Source of the DNA: Oegoconia quadripuncta
Lineage: Eukaryota > Arthropoda > Insecta > Lepidoptera > Autostichidae
Reading direction: 5' to 3'
Length of the DNA stretch: 64,000 bases
Assembly: GCA_949316235.1 (NCBI GenBank)
Contig: OX438750.1
Location: 682,001-746,000 of the forward strand
Part shown: piece after piece, positions 44,088 to 55,040 of the stretch
How the letters are laid out: each line of letters starts with the position of its first letter
Numbering within the stretch: the stretch's first letter is position 1
The notes under the pieces: generated by a model
Databases searched by the model: none
Seen by the model: the letters and a program-made list of their open reading frames with translations, nothing else
What the model was told of the DNA's origin: nothing
Program-made: the position numbers and the translations under genes

Positions 44088-44540
44088 GTACCGTATTTTA
44101 GAATGTTGCACAAACGTAGATCTGCCCTTGAGCACAGTTATAAAGAGATGCCGCTATACAAGTTACACAAAGCTGTCCCTTTTTAACTGTCCTCAAGCGG
44201 AGAGATTAATCCGTGGCTCAATGTAAACAACACTGGGTTTACGATTCGGAGGTCGCGGGTTCGATCCCCAGCGGGGTACATGTTTAAGTACTCGGTATGG
44301 TTGGTGGTAGGGCATTTTAAATGTCCGCCTGGCTAACTACCAGCATCTTATCTAAATCTGCCGCCAAGCAGCAATGTTACAGCATTGTTGTGTTCCGGTT
44401 GTCAGAGATAAGATTTCCGGATCAGTACGTTTCCACCTTCGACCTCATCTTCACTTAACATCAGGTGTGATTGAGGTCAAGTACCAACCCGAAGCATAAA
44501 AAAAAATGCTGCTAGAGTAATCTGTAAAACGGGCCTTAGA
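44088..44540. mobile_element. MITE M2 split by a SINE S2
   Basis: 44088-44207 and 44507-44540 are the ends of an M2 element (GTAGATCTGCCCTTGAGCAC; AAACGGGCCTTAGA). The plus-strand S2 SINE at 44208-44506, with head, body and poly(A), lies inside it. Confidence 0.75.
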
Positions 44541-44819
44541 GGAGATTGTGCCCAATAAGATATGGGAAACGAAATAAAAATATTCAGTATTCATCGGATT
44601 GAGAAATGAAACATTTGAAACCGAGGTAGATTAATATAATTTTCGTCACACAATTTTTGAACTGTCTGTTCACTAACATAGGTGCTTAGTTTAAAAATAA
44701 ATTAAAACAATGTCTATTCTCAAAAAATATTTCAACTATATCACTGGACGTCTATTAGAAAAACTTAACTAAATTACTAGTGACGCAACCATTGCTTAGC
44801 TTTGTGAACAAAAAGCATT

Positions 44820-44970
44820 TAGGCTTATTTAATAAACCGTTCTCAAGATTGACATGGCCTCACGTTGACGCTTGAGAATCTGTTGCATATTAAAACAGCA
44901 TCAGAAAAAATGGTCTTGAGACTGAGACGCGATGTCAATCTCAAGAACGATTTATTAATACGGCCCTTAC
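44820..44970. mobile_element. MITE family M3 (short relative of M1)
   Basis: 150-bp foldback with TTAATAAACCGTTCTC-type end and inverse, TTA on both sides. A second copy lies at 60411-60561. Confidence 0.75.
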
Positions 44971-45529
44971 TGTCGTAAACACGACCACACAGCCTCCCAA
45001 TAACTGGCGAGAGGCATCTGTCAATGCACCAGCATATAGAACAGATGAACTTATCCGGTATAAGTGAGTTTTTACCGTAAGGAAAAAAATAGGGCATATT
45101 AGGTAAGTGAAATAGAAGGTAAGATAGTTTATTTTTTGAAAAACAAACAATGTTATGAGAGGGAATGAAGCAAGAGTTTTGTCATGAACAACTTTATGAG
45201 AGTGAATGAGGCAAGAGTTGTGTCAGGATCCGTAGCAAGTGGAAGTCTGTGGTCTCGCCTACCGCCACCGTATATTGTTTGTTTTGCTAAATTTGAAGGT
45301 AGAAAGAGAAGATAAACAATCGTTGCATCATTAGACAAAATCGAGATTACATTACCTGAGGAGAGCGAAGCTCGTACATTTTGTACACCTGTTAGAATAA
45401 TGTCACTGTGTATATTTTTAAGCTGTGTACAATAAAGAATTTTTTCTTTCTTTCTTTCTTTCTCGTCAAAGAATATTATAATACTCTAATACAAGGGTCT
45501 CCAAAAAATTTTAGCGTAAGGGTGTTACT

Positions 45530-45986
45530 GACTCCTCTGCTAGGTCTCAAGGGCCACACTGACTCCTCTACTAGGTCTCAAGGACCACACTGACTCCTCT
45601 ACTAGGTCTCATGGGCCACACTGACACTACTAGGTCTCAAGGGCCACACTGACTCTTCTACTAGGTCTCAAGGGCCACACTGACTCCTCTACTAGGTCTC
45701 AAAGGCCACACTGACTCCTCTACTAGGTCTCAATGGTCACACTAACTTCTCTACTAGGTCTCAAGGGCCACACTGACTCTTCTACTAGGTCTCAATGGCC
45801 ACACTAACTCATCTATTAAGTCTCAAGGACCACACTGACTCTTCTACTAGGTCTCAAGGGCCACACTGACTCCTCTACTAGGTCTCAAGGGCCACACTGA
45901 CTCCTCTACTAGGTCTCAAGAGCCACACTGACTCTTCTACTAGGTCTCAAGGGCCACACTGACTCCTCTACTAGGTCAAGGGCCAA
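45530..45986. repeat. 31-bp minisatellite, about 15 units
   Basis: Unit of the form GACTCCTCTACTAGGTCTCA + AGGGCCACACT with scattered substitutions; one unit is 3 bp short and the last is partial. 31 bp is not a multiple of three and no long frame runs through it. Confidence 0.92.
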
Positions 45987-46142
45987 GACCTGGCAAATCG
46001 GCCATAGGATCATCCTACCAAAGTAATACCCTTTATATTACGCTCGTATTTCGTTTCGAAACTAGACGTAAATGTTACTTTGTTTGCATGATTTATATAG
46101 CCGCCGACCCGTAGTGTACCGGGCCGGATTGATAGACCTTGC

Positions 46143-46457
46143 GGGCGTATTAATAAACCATTCTCAAGATTGAGAACAGTCTTATGATCGGTCTCATATA
46201 AACGTGCTGATTAATAAACCTTACTTGAGACCTGAAACGCTCGTGCATACTCGAGCAGTACTCATTTGAGACGTGCGCCGAGTGTCACGTATTAATAAAC
46301 GAAACTCTGAGAGGCGAATACTTGAGAAATCAAATCAGCCGAGTAGACCTTAAGATTGGTTTATAAATTAGCACGCAGCTTGAGATAACGTCAACTTCTT
46401 AAGACGCATCTCGGCTCAAGACTTGTATTGAGATTAAGTTTATTAATACGGACCTTA
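46143..46457. mobile_element. MITE family M1
   Basis: GGGCGTATTAATAAACCATT start and TTTATTAATACGGACCTTA end; same palindromic body as other M1 copies. Confidence 0.8.
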
Positions 46458-46768
46458 GTATGGAGACCCCTGCTCCAATACATCAAAGTCATTGTCTACA
46501 GACACGACACCTTTTGCTAGTATACGCTATTGTAAAGAGAAGATAATCGTTCGACATCGACATAATTTAGTTTTGTTCATACTACATTATCTGTTCCGTT
46601 AGGAGTGCAGTGCCGAGCATAGCTGTTTTCTATCGACAAATTAGGATGTTGCCGAGATCTTTTCAGTTCCTGCTTGCATGTGCACATACAACTGGTATTG
46701 TTAGGTGCAAGGGCGCCATAATTGGATCTCGCTCCATCTTAAACTTGCCCTTGACGGTTTACGTGACC

Positions 46769-47874
46769 AGGACCCCTATTCTCGCACACTCGACATTTGT
46801 CTATCGATAGACATTGGCATGTCTACCTCTTTCACACTTATATACGTGTGTAAAAGTGACAAACCTATTGATGTCGTTCGACATTGAAATCTCGAGTATG
46901 TGAGAATCAGGCTCCAGGGCCCCGATTCTCGCGCGTTCGACATATCACTGCCGATAGACATTGGTATGTCTATCTCTTTCACACTTACATGCATGTGTAA
47001 AAGCGACAGATCTATGGATGTCTATCGACAGAGAAATGTCGAATGCGCGAGAATTGGGGTCCAGGACCCCTATTCTCGCACACTCGACATTTGTCTATCG
47101 ATAGACATTAGCATGTCTATCTCTTTCACACTTATATACGTGTGTAAAAGTGTAAAAGACATTTCTCTGTCGATAGACATCTATAGATCTGTCGCTTTTG
47201 CACATGCATGTAAGTGTGAAAGAAATAGACATACCAATGTCTATCGGCAGTGATATGTCGAACGCGCGAGAATCGGGGCCCTGGACCCCTATTCTCGCAC
47301 ACTCGACATTTGTCTATCGATAGACATTAGCATGTCTATCTCTTTCACACTTATATACGTGTGTAAAAGTGACAAACCTATTGATGTCGTTCGACATTGA
47401 AATCTCGAGTATGTGAGAATCTGGACCCAGGGCCCCGATTCTCGCGCGTTCGACATTTCTCTGTCGATAGACATCCATAGATCTGTCGCTTTTGCACATG
47501 CATGTAAGTGTGAAAGAGATAGACATGCCAATGTCTATCGATAGACAAATGTCGAGTGTGCGAGAATAGGGGTCCTGGAGCCTGATTCTCACATACTCGA
47601 GATTTCAATGTCGAACGACATCAATAGGTTTGTCACTTTTACACGCGTATATAAGTGTGAAAGAGATAGACATGCCAATGTCTATCGATAGACAAATGTC
47701 GAGTGTGCGAGAATAGGGGTCCAGGACCCCGATTCTCGTGCGTTCGAGATTTCACTGTCGATAGACATTGGTATATCTATCTCTTTCGTACTAATAAGGG
47801 CGTGCAAAGGTGACAAACCTATGGATGTCTATCGACAGTAAATGTCGAACGCGCGAGAATCGGGGTCCAGAGGG
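46769..47874. repeat. Array of seven palindromic elements of about 148 bp
   Basis: Seven units start and end with GGACCCCNATTCTCG and its inverse (approximate starts 46769, 46917, 47064, 47283, 47430, 47577, 47724). Each unit is itself an imperfect palindrome with TCGATAGACATTGG and GTGTGAAAGAGATAGAC. The third unit is a 220-bp fusion. Unit 4 closely repeats unit 1, and unit 6 is its inverse. The many small frames here are by-products. Confidence 0.9.
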
Positions 47875-48062
47875 CGGAGTGTGACTTTTGTTTCGACTTA
47901 ACTTTACTACCGCGTTCACGTTTCCATGACGATTTGTATGAAGAAATATGCAGCGCCTCTAGCGGATAGTTTGCAAAACGATTTTTTTAATAAATACTTT
48001 TCGCGTAAACGCGAACGCGATGGTAAAGTTACGAACGAGACAAAACTCACACTACGCACACT
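47875..48062. mobile_element. MITE family M4
   Basis: Inverted arms GGCGGAGTGTGACTTTTGTT and inverse (ACAAAACTCACAC), with CGCGTTCACGTTT arms inside. It is directly adjacent to the palindrome array. A second copy is at 60000-60163. Confidence 0.8.
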
Positions 48063-48280
48063 GTAAGAGTATCTTTATTTGTACTCGTATTGACGTCATG
48101 CATCATGTCGACTAGCAAGCAAAACGTGTCGCGTCTTTATTGGATGCACATTTAATGACCTTCCAAATTTTGTATGGTTGTTGCAATCATCAAACCGAAC
48201 AACTTTCAATATGGGTGAACTCTGAAATCATTTAAAAAAAAATCTGCTGTGTCCATAGATAATATATATTTTATATATTT

Positions 48281-48535
48281 GACGACCTGTTTGGTGTAGT
48301 GGCTAGAAACTCCGCTGCTATACCAAAAGGTCGCGGATTCGAATCCCGCTAGGTGCATATGTTTGTATGATGAATACAGACATGTGTTCCCGAGTTATGG
48401 ATGTTTCTCATTTAAAAAAAAACAATGTATTTGTGTAGTTTATCAACCATCTGGTATCTATAATACAAGCCTAGTTGCTTAGTGTGGAACTAGATGGCGC
48501 TGTGTGTATGTGCAAAGATATTTATTTATTTATAT
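48281..48535 (+). mobile_element. tRNA-derived SINE, family S1
   Basis: Box A region, box B (GGATTCGAATCC, one change), AACTAGATGGCGCTGTGTG body and TATTTATTTATT tail. Confidence 0.85.
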
Positions 48536-48597
48536 ATAATACTCGTAAAACTCATATTTCTAATCAATATTGTATTTTTTTTGCACTTTTAAATGAC

Positions 48598-49080
48598 AGT
48601 TTCTTCTTCTTCTTTTTATTCTGTCCTCTCGAAGCAGGCAAAAGGATCTATGCCCATACAGCCATTACTTATTTCTTCAGTTTATAAGTCAGTCTCAGTC
48701 AAAACAAGTAATTCGTCGTATACTTGGCGTATACAGAGTCTAGTCATAGTCAAGTCATTCTTCAGTAAAGTGGCAGAATGCTTTACAAAAGATTTTGGCG
48801 GCTTCTTGTGGGAACCCGAAAGCTTCGTTACGCACTCTTACACTTCCCTTCACTTGTACACCATTGTCACCATTACTAATTTTTGCTGCACAATATTCTG
48901 CCATTATTAAGCTTCAAAAGTCAGAATGCTCAAATTATAAGAATTATAAAGAAAAATGCATCTTCACTCACTTCACTTCACTTATTTATTTAATGGCTAC
49001 TACTACTTTGTAGTAATTCTGCCAAAAACTGGTGTTTGAAGAGGCAAGCGAGATCCCGCCAAAAAGCCTTTTATGTGACA
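48598..49080 (-). mobile_element. Dispersed repeat family Z, long copy
   Basis: Same order of blocks as 39255-39655 (CAGTCTCAGTCAAAACAAGT, TTACAAAAGATTTTGGCGGC, GATCCCGCCAAAAAGCC) with small insertions. Just downstream of the phosphatase gene. Confidence 0.7.
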
Positions 49081-49141
49081 GATTTATAGGTTTTGAGCAC
49101 AGAATAAACAAAAATTTGGTTGTTCGCGGTAGTTTTGGCCA

Positions 49142-49147
49142 TTTATT
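49142..49147 (-). terminator. Possible phosphatase polyadenylation signal
   Basis: Minus-strand AATAAA about 255 nt after the stop codon. Hexamer evidence only. Confidence 0.3.
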
Positions 49148-49401
49148 TTATTAGTTCTCGAAGATTCTAAGAGATGGCGCTATTTACTAAGGAAAACGTG
49201 AAAAAGATTTGTTTTTACTTTTATCTACCTATAGTTTATAAATCATACATTTCAGTTGAGTCACTATTGAACTTTTGTATGACACAGCTGACTTTTTTCC
49301 CCCGATTTCGAGTCGATTCCATAGTAAAAGTTACGACCACACAACATTTTGAATGTGATTAAATCTACATCCAGTATATAAAATTGTTCTAAACATTAAC
49401 T

Positions 49402-49554
49402 CTAGCGAATCGTTTTATCTCGGAACAGCTCCTCTATTATTCTATAGCAATCGTCCCAAGGGACAACTGTAGCCTTCACCTGGGGCGCCGGTGTTGCAAG
49501 CGTCTTCTTTATTAGATCGTCGAGAGGGTAACCCCGGCGGGGGAAGACTGTTGC
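49402..49554 (-). CDS. PHOSPHO2: Phosphatase exon C (C-terminus and stop)
   Basis: 153 nt including TAG: ATVFPRRGYPLDDLIKKTLA, then PWDDCYRIIEELFRDKTIR. It matches the MPRKGYTL...VVVW end of human PHOSPHO2. Acceptor TTTGTTGCAG. Confidence 0.88.
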   Translation of the reverse strand, partial: ATVFPRRGYPLDDLIKKTLATPAPQVKATVVPWDDCYRIIEELFRDKTIR

Positions 49555-52500
49555 CTGCAACAAAAAAGTTTTTTTTTATGATTTAGTTAACTGTACAAAT
49601 TTTATTTTGGGTGCAACTCTGAAATCACAAAAACAGCTGTTCCATAAAAATTTTACGTCTGTCAGATACCTCGTACACAAACTTATCTGACAGTGCATTG
49701 GCTGTCGGAAAACATTGATATACATTCTGACATCTTATAATACATAATTTTGTATCACAAGATGTTTTAATTGTGAAATTTTGCAGTTACATACTTATTT
49801 TTTTTTTTATTTATGTTAAGGAAAACTGAAAAGAAAAAAGAAAAAAGGAAAGGAAATGAAGATATTTGTAAAACCTACTTATAGGTACTGACCAAATATT
49901 GCTGTGTGCTACTCTCCGTGTTCTTATATTGGCGCCGATTTTTAAAAGCATTGTATTTACTGATAGGTATTTGTTCTATCGTTTATATAAGTCTGTAAAT
50001 CTTCCAAAAAGTAAATAAATAAATAAACATAACATACATAACGTCACAACCTTTATCCCAAATGGTGTGGTCAGAGATATCCCAAACTAAAGCGTTTGGG
50101 TGTTCCAAATAATAAATGACTATAGCTTGAAACAACATATTCGAAATGTGGAGAAATGCGAACGTGACAGGAGGTGAGCGCATCCCCGTATTTCTATAGA
50201 TGTTTTTTGGTGGAAAGTCTCTTAGTTGCCTTCTACTACACCCACGCCATGGGAGAGACGGGTTGGTTATATTCTTTTTACGTGCCAAAACCACACGGCA
50301 CATGTTCACAAGCTGCAAGACTTCCAAATGAAATCTCAATCACACATGTTATCTCCGTGTATGACTTTATAGAACATTTTTTTATGCACAACGGCTTAGC
50401 ACTTGAACTCAATCACACCTGATGTTAAGTGAAAATGAGTCCTAAGGTGGAAGCGTACTGACCCGGACGCCGCATCTTATTTGGGGGATTGGCAATCTTA
50501 TCTCTGATAATTTGGAGCACAACAATGCTATTTACATTGCAGTTTTGGCGACAAACTTAGATAAAATGGTTGTAGCTAGCCAGGCAGACATTTAAAATGC
50601 TGTGTTTGTTTATATGATAAGACAGAATGAATAGACTATATACATGAAGCGAAGTCGCAGTGCCATAGTCGTTTGACCCATCCATTTTCAATAGCCTAAC
50701 ATACCCACGGGATAGAATTATCAGACGTCTGATAAATACTCTAGGGAAGTATGGGTCATAGTCCACCACGCTGGCCCAATGCGGGTTGTGGGACTTCACA
50801 TGCCATTGAATTTTTATCCCTCAGGCATGCAGGTTTCCTCACGATGTTTTTCTTCACCATTTAAAAGCAGTCGGATAAATGCACAAATAAGTAATTAAAT
50901 TACATTTAACAACTCATTGGTACATGGCCTGCCTGGGATTCGAACCCGGACCTCCCAAATTGGAAGACCGCGTCTTAACCGCTGAGCCCCCGACACTGGG
51001 ACTCAGAATCTTATATAAAAAAAAATCTATTAATATTCAGGATTAGATATTTTGGTTAGTAACTTAAATTTAAATAGTAGTAAGTCAGACTAATTTAATT
51101 CTATAAAAACTGAACAGAATTATATACGACTGCTGCGGCACAATCAGCACTATTTGGATGTGTGCAAGCGTATCCAGTGCCGCAGCATCACGGAATCCCA
51201 CCTGGCCGCCAGTGTGCTCAGGCTGGTGTCGGAGCTGCCGCACACGCGCTTCAAAATCGACGCGCACCGTTTTCTTATAATGGCGTGGAAACCGTCTATA
51301 TGCGCATCGGCAAACATCTGACGATCTTATCAGACATCTTACACACGATGTGACTATCGGACATCTCATAAACGTTGTCTGACAGTTTATACTTACATGA
51401 GGCGGAAGATTAGTTGCAGGGCAGTAGTCGTTTCTGCCGTCGCCGCTGTAGACGACGTGCGCATACGGCGGCCGCTGGGCGAGCCACTGCGCGAGCGCAA
51501 CCGACTTGCACAGGTTTGTGGGACACCTCGCGCAGGCAGTCTGACGCATGCACGGCTCGATGTAGAGGCGGCCGTTCTGCCAGAATGCTCGGTTTGTTAT
51601 CACGGACTTCACAGAGTCCTGGAAAAAAGGGACGAGGAGAATTTTATTTAATTACGCATTAATCTTAAATAAATAAAAGGTATTTATTCACCACAAAGTT
51701 AATTTAACAAAACTGCAAGTGATAAACCATAAAAAGCTAGACACGAGAAGGTATCATATAGGTAGGTATTTGGTAAATTTTCAATACTTATGTGTGATCG
51801 TGCGAGTGAATTTAATTGTTTACAAATTGTTATTACTAATTTAACAAATTTAAATCATATCCGAATCATACTGGATTACATCTTGTATAACGGTCAATCG
51901 GGCTCTCGACAATAATCCACGTGTGATCGGACATATTTATCTACCACTGCGATACTGAAAAACCTATTGGAAAATTTACTTTACTCTGTCATAGAATACA
52001 TGGGCATGACATTGTGATACATAATGTCGAACATTATTTATTATAAAAAACAGTTCCTTATAACGTAAATAAATAAATAATAAACAAAAGGTATTTATTC
52101 ACCACAAAGTTAATTTAATAAGTAATTAATTGATAATAAATTAGGTCAAACTAGTGATAGGGTCACTATCCACTACACCAATCGGTCGTCAAACTATACT
52201 ATATACACTATACTATAGGTATATTCTCTTTTTTTTATTGAAATACTAACTTAAGTAAAATAAATCAAATTACATAGAGTAACATGTAAACACTGGTGCC
52301 TGAACTAGGTATTCCTGTGTTTCAGGCAGAAAAGAGCACAATTTAATAGTCTTTACGTTTATTTGTATGTATATTTCTATGTAATTTAAAAATTGTGTAA
52401 TTGTGTGAACGCAGTGGCGTAAATAAATGCTTATCTATCTATCTATCTATCTAATATTTGAAACTTAAAAATAATCACTAGGTAACAGCAAAATATATAA

Positions 52501-53000
52501 AATTTTGAAAATCTAATGTATGTCAAAAAAAATATGGCATGATTTAGGAAAAATAGTGATAAACATGATGTCAATACAAGAAATAAAGATAAACTTGCAG
52601 GTCACATAAGTCGCCTCCGCAAAGTCAGTAATTCATTCAAAGGGTTATGTATACGCTTTTCCAATAAAGTTCCTGTTGATATACAAAATCTTCCTTTCAA
52701 TAAATTTAAAGATACTAAAAAAAAATCAAAAACGAGTTATTTGGTCTTGATTTTTTTGTAGGACCACAACCATAGTAGGGCCTTTTTTTAATAAACTCAT
52801 AAAGAACGAACCTGTAACCCGTGAGTCTTCAACCAGTGGTGAACGAAGACAGTGTTGGCATCAGTGAGGATCAGCACGTCCCAGCCCTCCGATGATAAGG
52901 TGGTGATCAACTCCTCGACTCCAGGAGTCGGACGCATGCCGCTGATGCAGTCCAGGATGTCGTTCTGGCTCAGGCCAGCTGAGTAGGCGTGCTCGAACAC
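49402..53000 (-). CDS. PHOSPHO2: PHOSPHO1/PHOSPHO2-like HAD phosphatase, 5' part not found
   Basis: Three minus-strand exons join in phase 0 (53000-52812, 51618-51397, 49554-49402), giving 187 residues to the stop TAG. PHOSPHO2-type enzymes are small soluble HAD phosphatases (pyridoxal phosphate or phosphocholine/phosphoethanolamine). Visible: MRPTPGVEELITTL before HAD motif II in LILTDANTVFV; the cysteine-rich PCMRQTACARCPTNLCKS typical of the family; motif IV GDGRNDYCP; and the end RRGYPLDDLI with VVPWDDCYRIIEELF. Human PHOSPHO2 is about 240 residues, so roughly 50-60 N-terminal residues including the DxDxT nucleophile are missing. I found no such exon between 53 and 64 kb, so it is probably outside the window. 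The acceptor of the 53000 exon is tandemly repeated upstream. Confidence 0.88.
50380..50600 (-). mobile_element. SINE S2, lacking its head
   Basis: TTTTTTATGCACAACGG start and AACTCAATCACACCTGATG body on minus; ends at GCCAGGCAGACATTTAAAAT. In the last phosphatase intron. Confidence 0.8.
50745..50990 (-). mobile_element. tRNA-derived SINE, family S3
   Basis: Body with AGTATGGGTCATAGTCCACC and CATGCAGGTTTCCTCACGAT; tRNA-like head 50925-50990 with box B (GGATTCGAACCC on plus). Sister of the 1270-1556 copy. Confidence 0.8.
51124..51290. pseudogene. GC-rich fragment copying part of phosphatase exon B upstream sequence
   Basis: GC-rich patch in the intron between exons B and C. The plus-strand reading contains RLRHNQHYLDVCKRIQCRSI and HLAASVLRLVSELPHTRFKI, which looks coding-like, with SVLRLVSELPH resembling a helical segment. 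I cannot assign it to the phosphatase or another gene. It may be an exon of an overlapping gene or a captured fragment. Confidence 0.3.
51397..51618 (-). CDS. PHOSPHO2: Phosphatase exon B (Cys-rich segment and motif IV)
   Basis: 222 nt, 74 codons, phase 0: DSVKSVITNRAFWQNGRLYI to ATNLPPH. It contains GDGRNDYCP, the Mg-binding HAD motif IV, and four Cys in RQTACARCPTNLC. Acceptor TTTTTCCAG, donor AT|GTAAGT. It is followed by a GC-rich fragment at 51.15-51.29 kb. Confidence 0.9.
51650..52440. other. Phosphatase intron, AT-rich, little recognised
   Basis: 51670-51720 and 52085-52130 share GGTATTTATTCACCACAAAG, a local direct repeat. 52420-52455 is a retroelement end with (CTAT)n. No exon-like sequence seen. 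Confidence 0.5.
52541..52725 (+). mobile_element. CR1-like LINE C-terminal fragment
   Basis: Encodes [40 protein letters not shown] and NLPFNKFKDT, then A-rich sequence. 87 bp from phosphatase exon A, on the opposite strand. Confidence 0.82.
52812..53000 (-). CDS. PHOSPHO2: Phosphatase exon A (HAD motif II)
   Basis: 189 nt, 63 codons, phase 0: VFEHAYSAGLSQNDILDCIS to WLKTHGLQ, with LTDAN as motif II. Acceptor CTACTCCCAG, donor CAG|GTTCGT. Its first 24-26 nt and the acceptor recur five more times between 53.1 and 53.9 kb. Confidence 0.88.
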
Positions 53001-53970
53001 CTGGGAGTAGTCAGATAAACAGAAAATCTAGAAAACGTCCGAAAGACTAAGTCACAACTGTATCCCGTAGCGGTAGGCAGAGACCACAGACTTACTACGA
53101 TCCTGACACGAGGAGTGTCAGGATGGTAATTGAGTAGTGCTACCAGCTGAGTAGGCGTGCTCGAACACCTGGGAGTAGTCAGATAAACAGAAAATCTAGA
53201 AAACGCCCGAAAGACTTAAGTCACAACTGTATCCCGTAGCGGTAGGCAGAGACCACAGACTTACTACGATCCTGACACGAGGAGTGTCAGGATTGTAATT
53301 GAGTAGTGCTACCAGCTGAGTAGGCGTGCTCGAACACCTGGGAGTAGTCAGATAAACAGAAAATCTAGAAAACGCCCGAAAGACTTAAGTCACAACTGTA
53401 TCCCGTAGCGGTAGGCAGAGACCACAGACTTACTACGATCCTGACACGAGGAGTGTCAGGATTGTAATTGAGTAGTGCTACCAGCTGAGTAGGCGTGCTC
53501 GAACACCTGGGAGTAGTCAGATAAACAGAAAATCTAGAAAACGCCCGAAAGACTTAAGTCACAACTGTATCCCGTAGCGGTAGGCAGAGACCACAGACTT
53601 ACTACGATCCTGACACGAGGAGTGTCAGGATTGTAATTGAGTAGTGCTACCAGCTGAGTAGGCGTGCTCGAACACCTGGGAGTAGTCAGATAAACAGAAA
53701 ATCTAGAAAACGCCCGAAAGACTAAGTCACAACTGTATCCCGTAGCGGTAGGCAGAGACCACAGACTTACTACGATCCTGACACGAGGAGTGTCAGGGTC
53801 GTAATTGAGTAGAGCTACCAGCTGAGTAGGCGTGCTCGAACACCTGGGAATAGTCAGATAAATTGAAAATCTAGAAAACGCCCTAAAGACTAAGTCACAA
53901 CTGTATCCCGTAGCGGTAGGCAGAGACCACAGCCTTACTACGATCCTGACACTTCTCTTTTGCTTCATTC
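52977..53970 (-). repeat. About 169-bp tandem array containing the phosphatase exon A acceptor
   Basis: The block AGCTGAGTAGGCGTGCTCGA at the exon A start occurs at 52977, 53145, 53314, 53483, 53652 and 53820 (steps 168, 169, 169, 169, 168). Each unit carries, on minus, an RTE-like LINE tail (CCTACCGCTACGGGATACAG), the 3' end of the intron with acceptor CTACTCCCAG, and 24-26 nt of exon A. Only the copy next to the complete exon can make protein; the others read into a stop after about 16 codons. Confidence 0.93.
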
Positions 53971-54165
53971 ACTCGCTCCTCGTCGGTTTTGGGTACTCTT
54001 TATTTGGTTTATCAGGATTTGACCATGGTACGTCCGCAGCAGTCTTCCCCTACCAACACTACCATCCACATTCGCCTCGTATATCTCTTTCGTTAGTTTC
54101 TTTAATTCATCCTCTCCACATGTGCAAACCATCTCAGCATACTTTTTTAAATTTTTGTCACTACT
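53948..54165 (-). mobile_element. RTE-like LINE C-terminal fragment
   Basis: Minus-strand: [14 protein letters not shown] end (CATCTCAGCATACTTTTTTA on plus), with the same GRxxR and CATACGA segments as 21.1 kb. It supplies the LINE part of the tandem units beside it. Confidence 0.8.
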
Positions 54166-54283
54166 TCTTCTTTCCCACTGCTTAACTTAACTTACGAGAA
54201 GCATAAGCAGGAAACTGCCTCGAACACGTTCTTCCTTACCGTCTGATCTTAGCTCCGGAAGCGACATCATCATAATATTTACA

Positions 54284-55040
54284 ATACAATACAATACACT
54301 TTATTGCACAACAGAAAAGAAAATACAGTTTCAGAAAAGTGGTAAGAATAGAATGTACAATTTGGCGACCTTATCACTAAAAGCGATCTCTTCCAGGCAA
54401 CCTTTGGGTATAAGGACAGTACATTTGAAATAGGTAGGTTGTGCGGTATTAAATAGGGATGCAGATACAAACTACGTGAATAAATTTCATATATTTACAT
54501 ACACATACATACATAGATCAATAGACAAATATACCTACTTAAACATAACATCTATAAAATATCAACAAAATACAAACGTTAACATATAGGTGTACTAAAT
54601 AAATATTTATTGATATATAAAATAATAATAATAAGCGACAACAGGATTGTGCTAAGGTATAGAGAGAAGCTAAGAAGAGAACACAGATTAAAGCAGCAGA
54701 AAATGCTCCTTGACGGCGACTTTGAAAGCATTCAAAGTGTGAGCTCGTCTGATGGACTCGGGTAGGGAGTTCCAGAGACGAAGTGCTTGAAGTGTAAATG
54801 ATTGGCTATAGAATTTTGAGGTGTTCGGTGGAACGTAAAGCCTTAAATTGTCCGTCGAACGAAGGCGGCGATTGTGGGTGGAGGAAAGAAATTCAAAGCA
54901 CGTTTTGAGATAAAAAGGGATTCTGCGGTCGAACAGTACTGAATATAGGAGGGAAAGAATGTGCAGGTCTTTGCGTCAACGAATTGAAAGCCACTTTAGT
55001 TGACTTCTGTAATCGGAGACGTGGTCACACTTGCGCAGTC
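54284..55040 (-). mobile_element. Non-LTR retroelement fragments
   Basis: 54284-54440: 3' end with (AATAC)n and GGCGACCTTATCACTAAAAG, inverse of 39985-40235. 54620-55040: decayed coding region whose minus reading has Arg/Leu-rich LINE C-terminus character (AAAGCATTCAAAGTGTGAGC and GGGAGTTCCAGAGACGAAGT on plus). Confidence 0.65.

Noticed and set aside
46085..46140. Possible short exon (CCGCCGACCCGTAGTGTACC)
   Set aside because: No splice signals or open frame of useful length; it borders a MITE.
46610..47608. Several ORFs of 60-117 codons with matching peptides on both strands
   Set aside because: They arise from the palindromic element array; the same peptide on both strands reflects inverted repeats.
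53534..53968. 144-codon minus-strand ORF with repeated [16 protein letters not shown]
   Set aside because: Runs through the 169-bp tandem array in the frame of the old LINE tail and does not match the spliced phosphatase frame.
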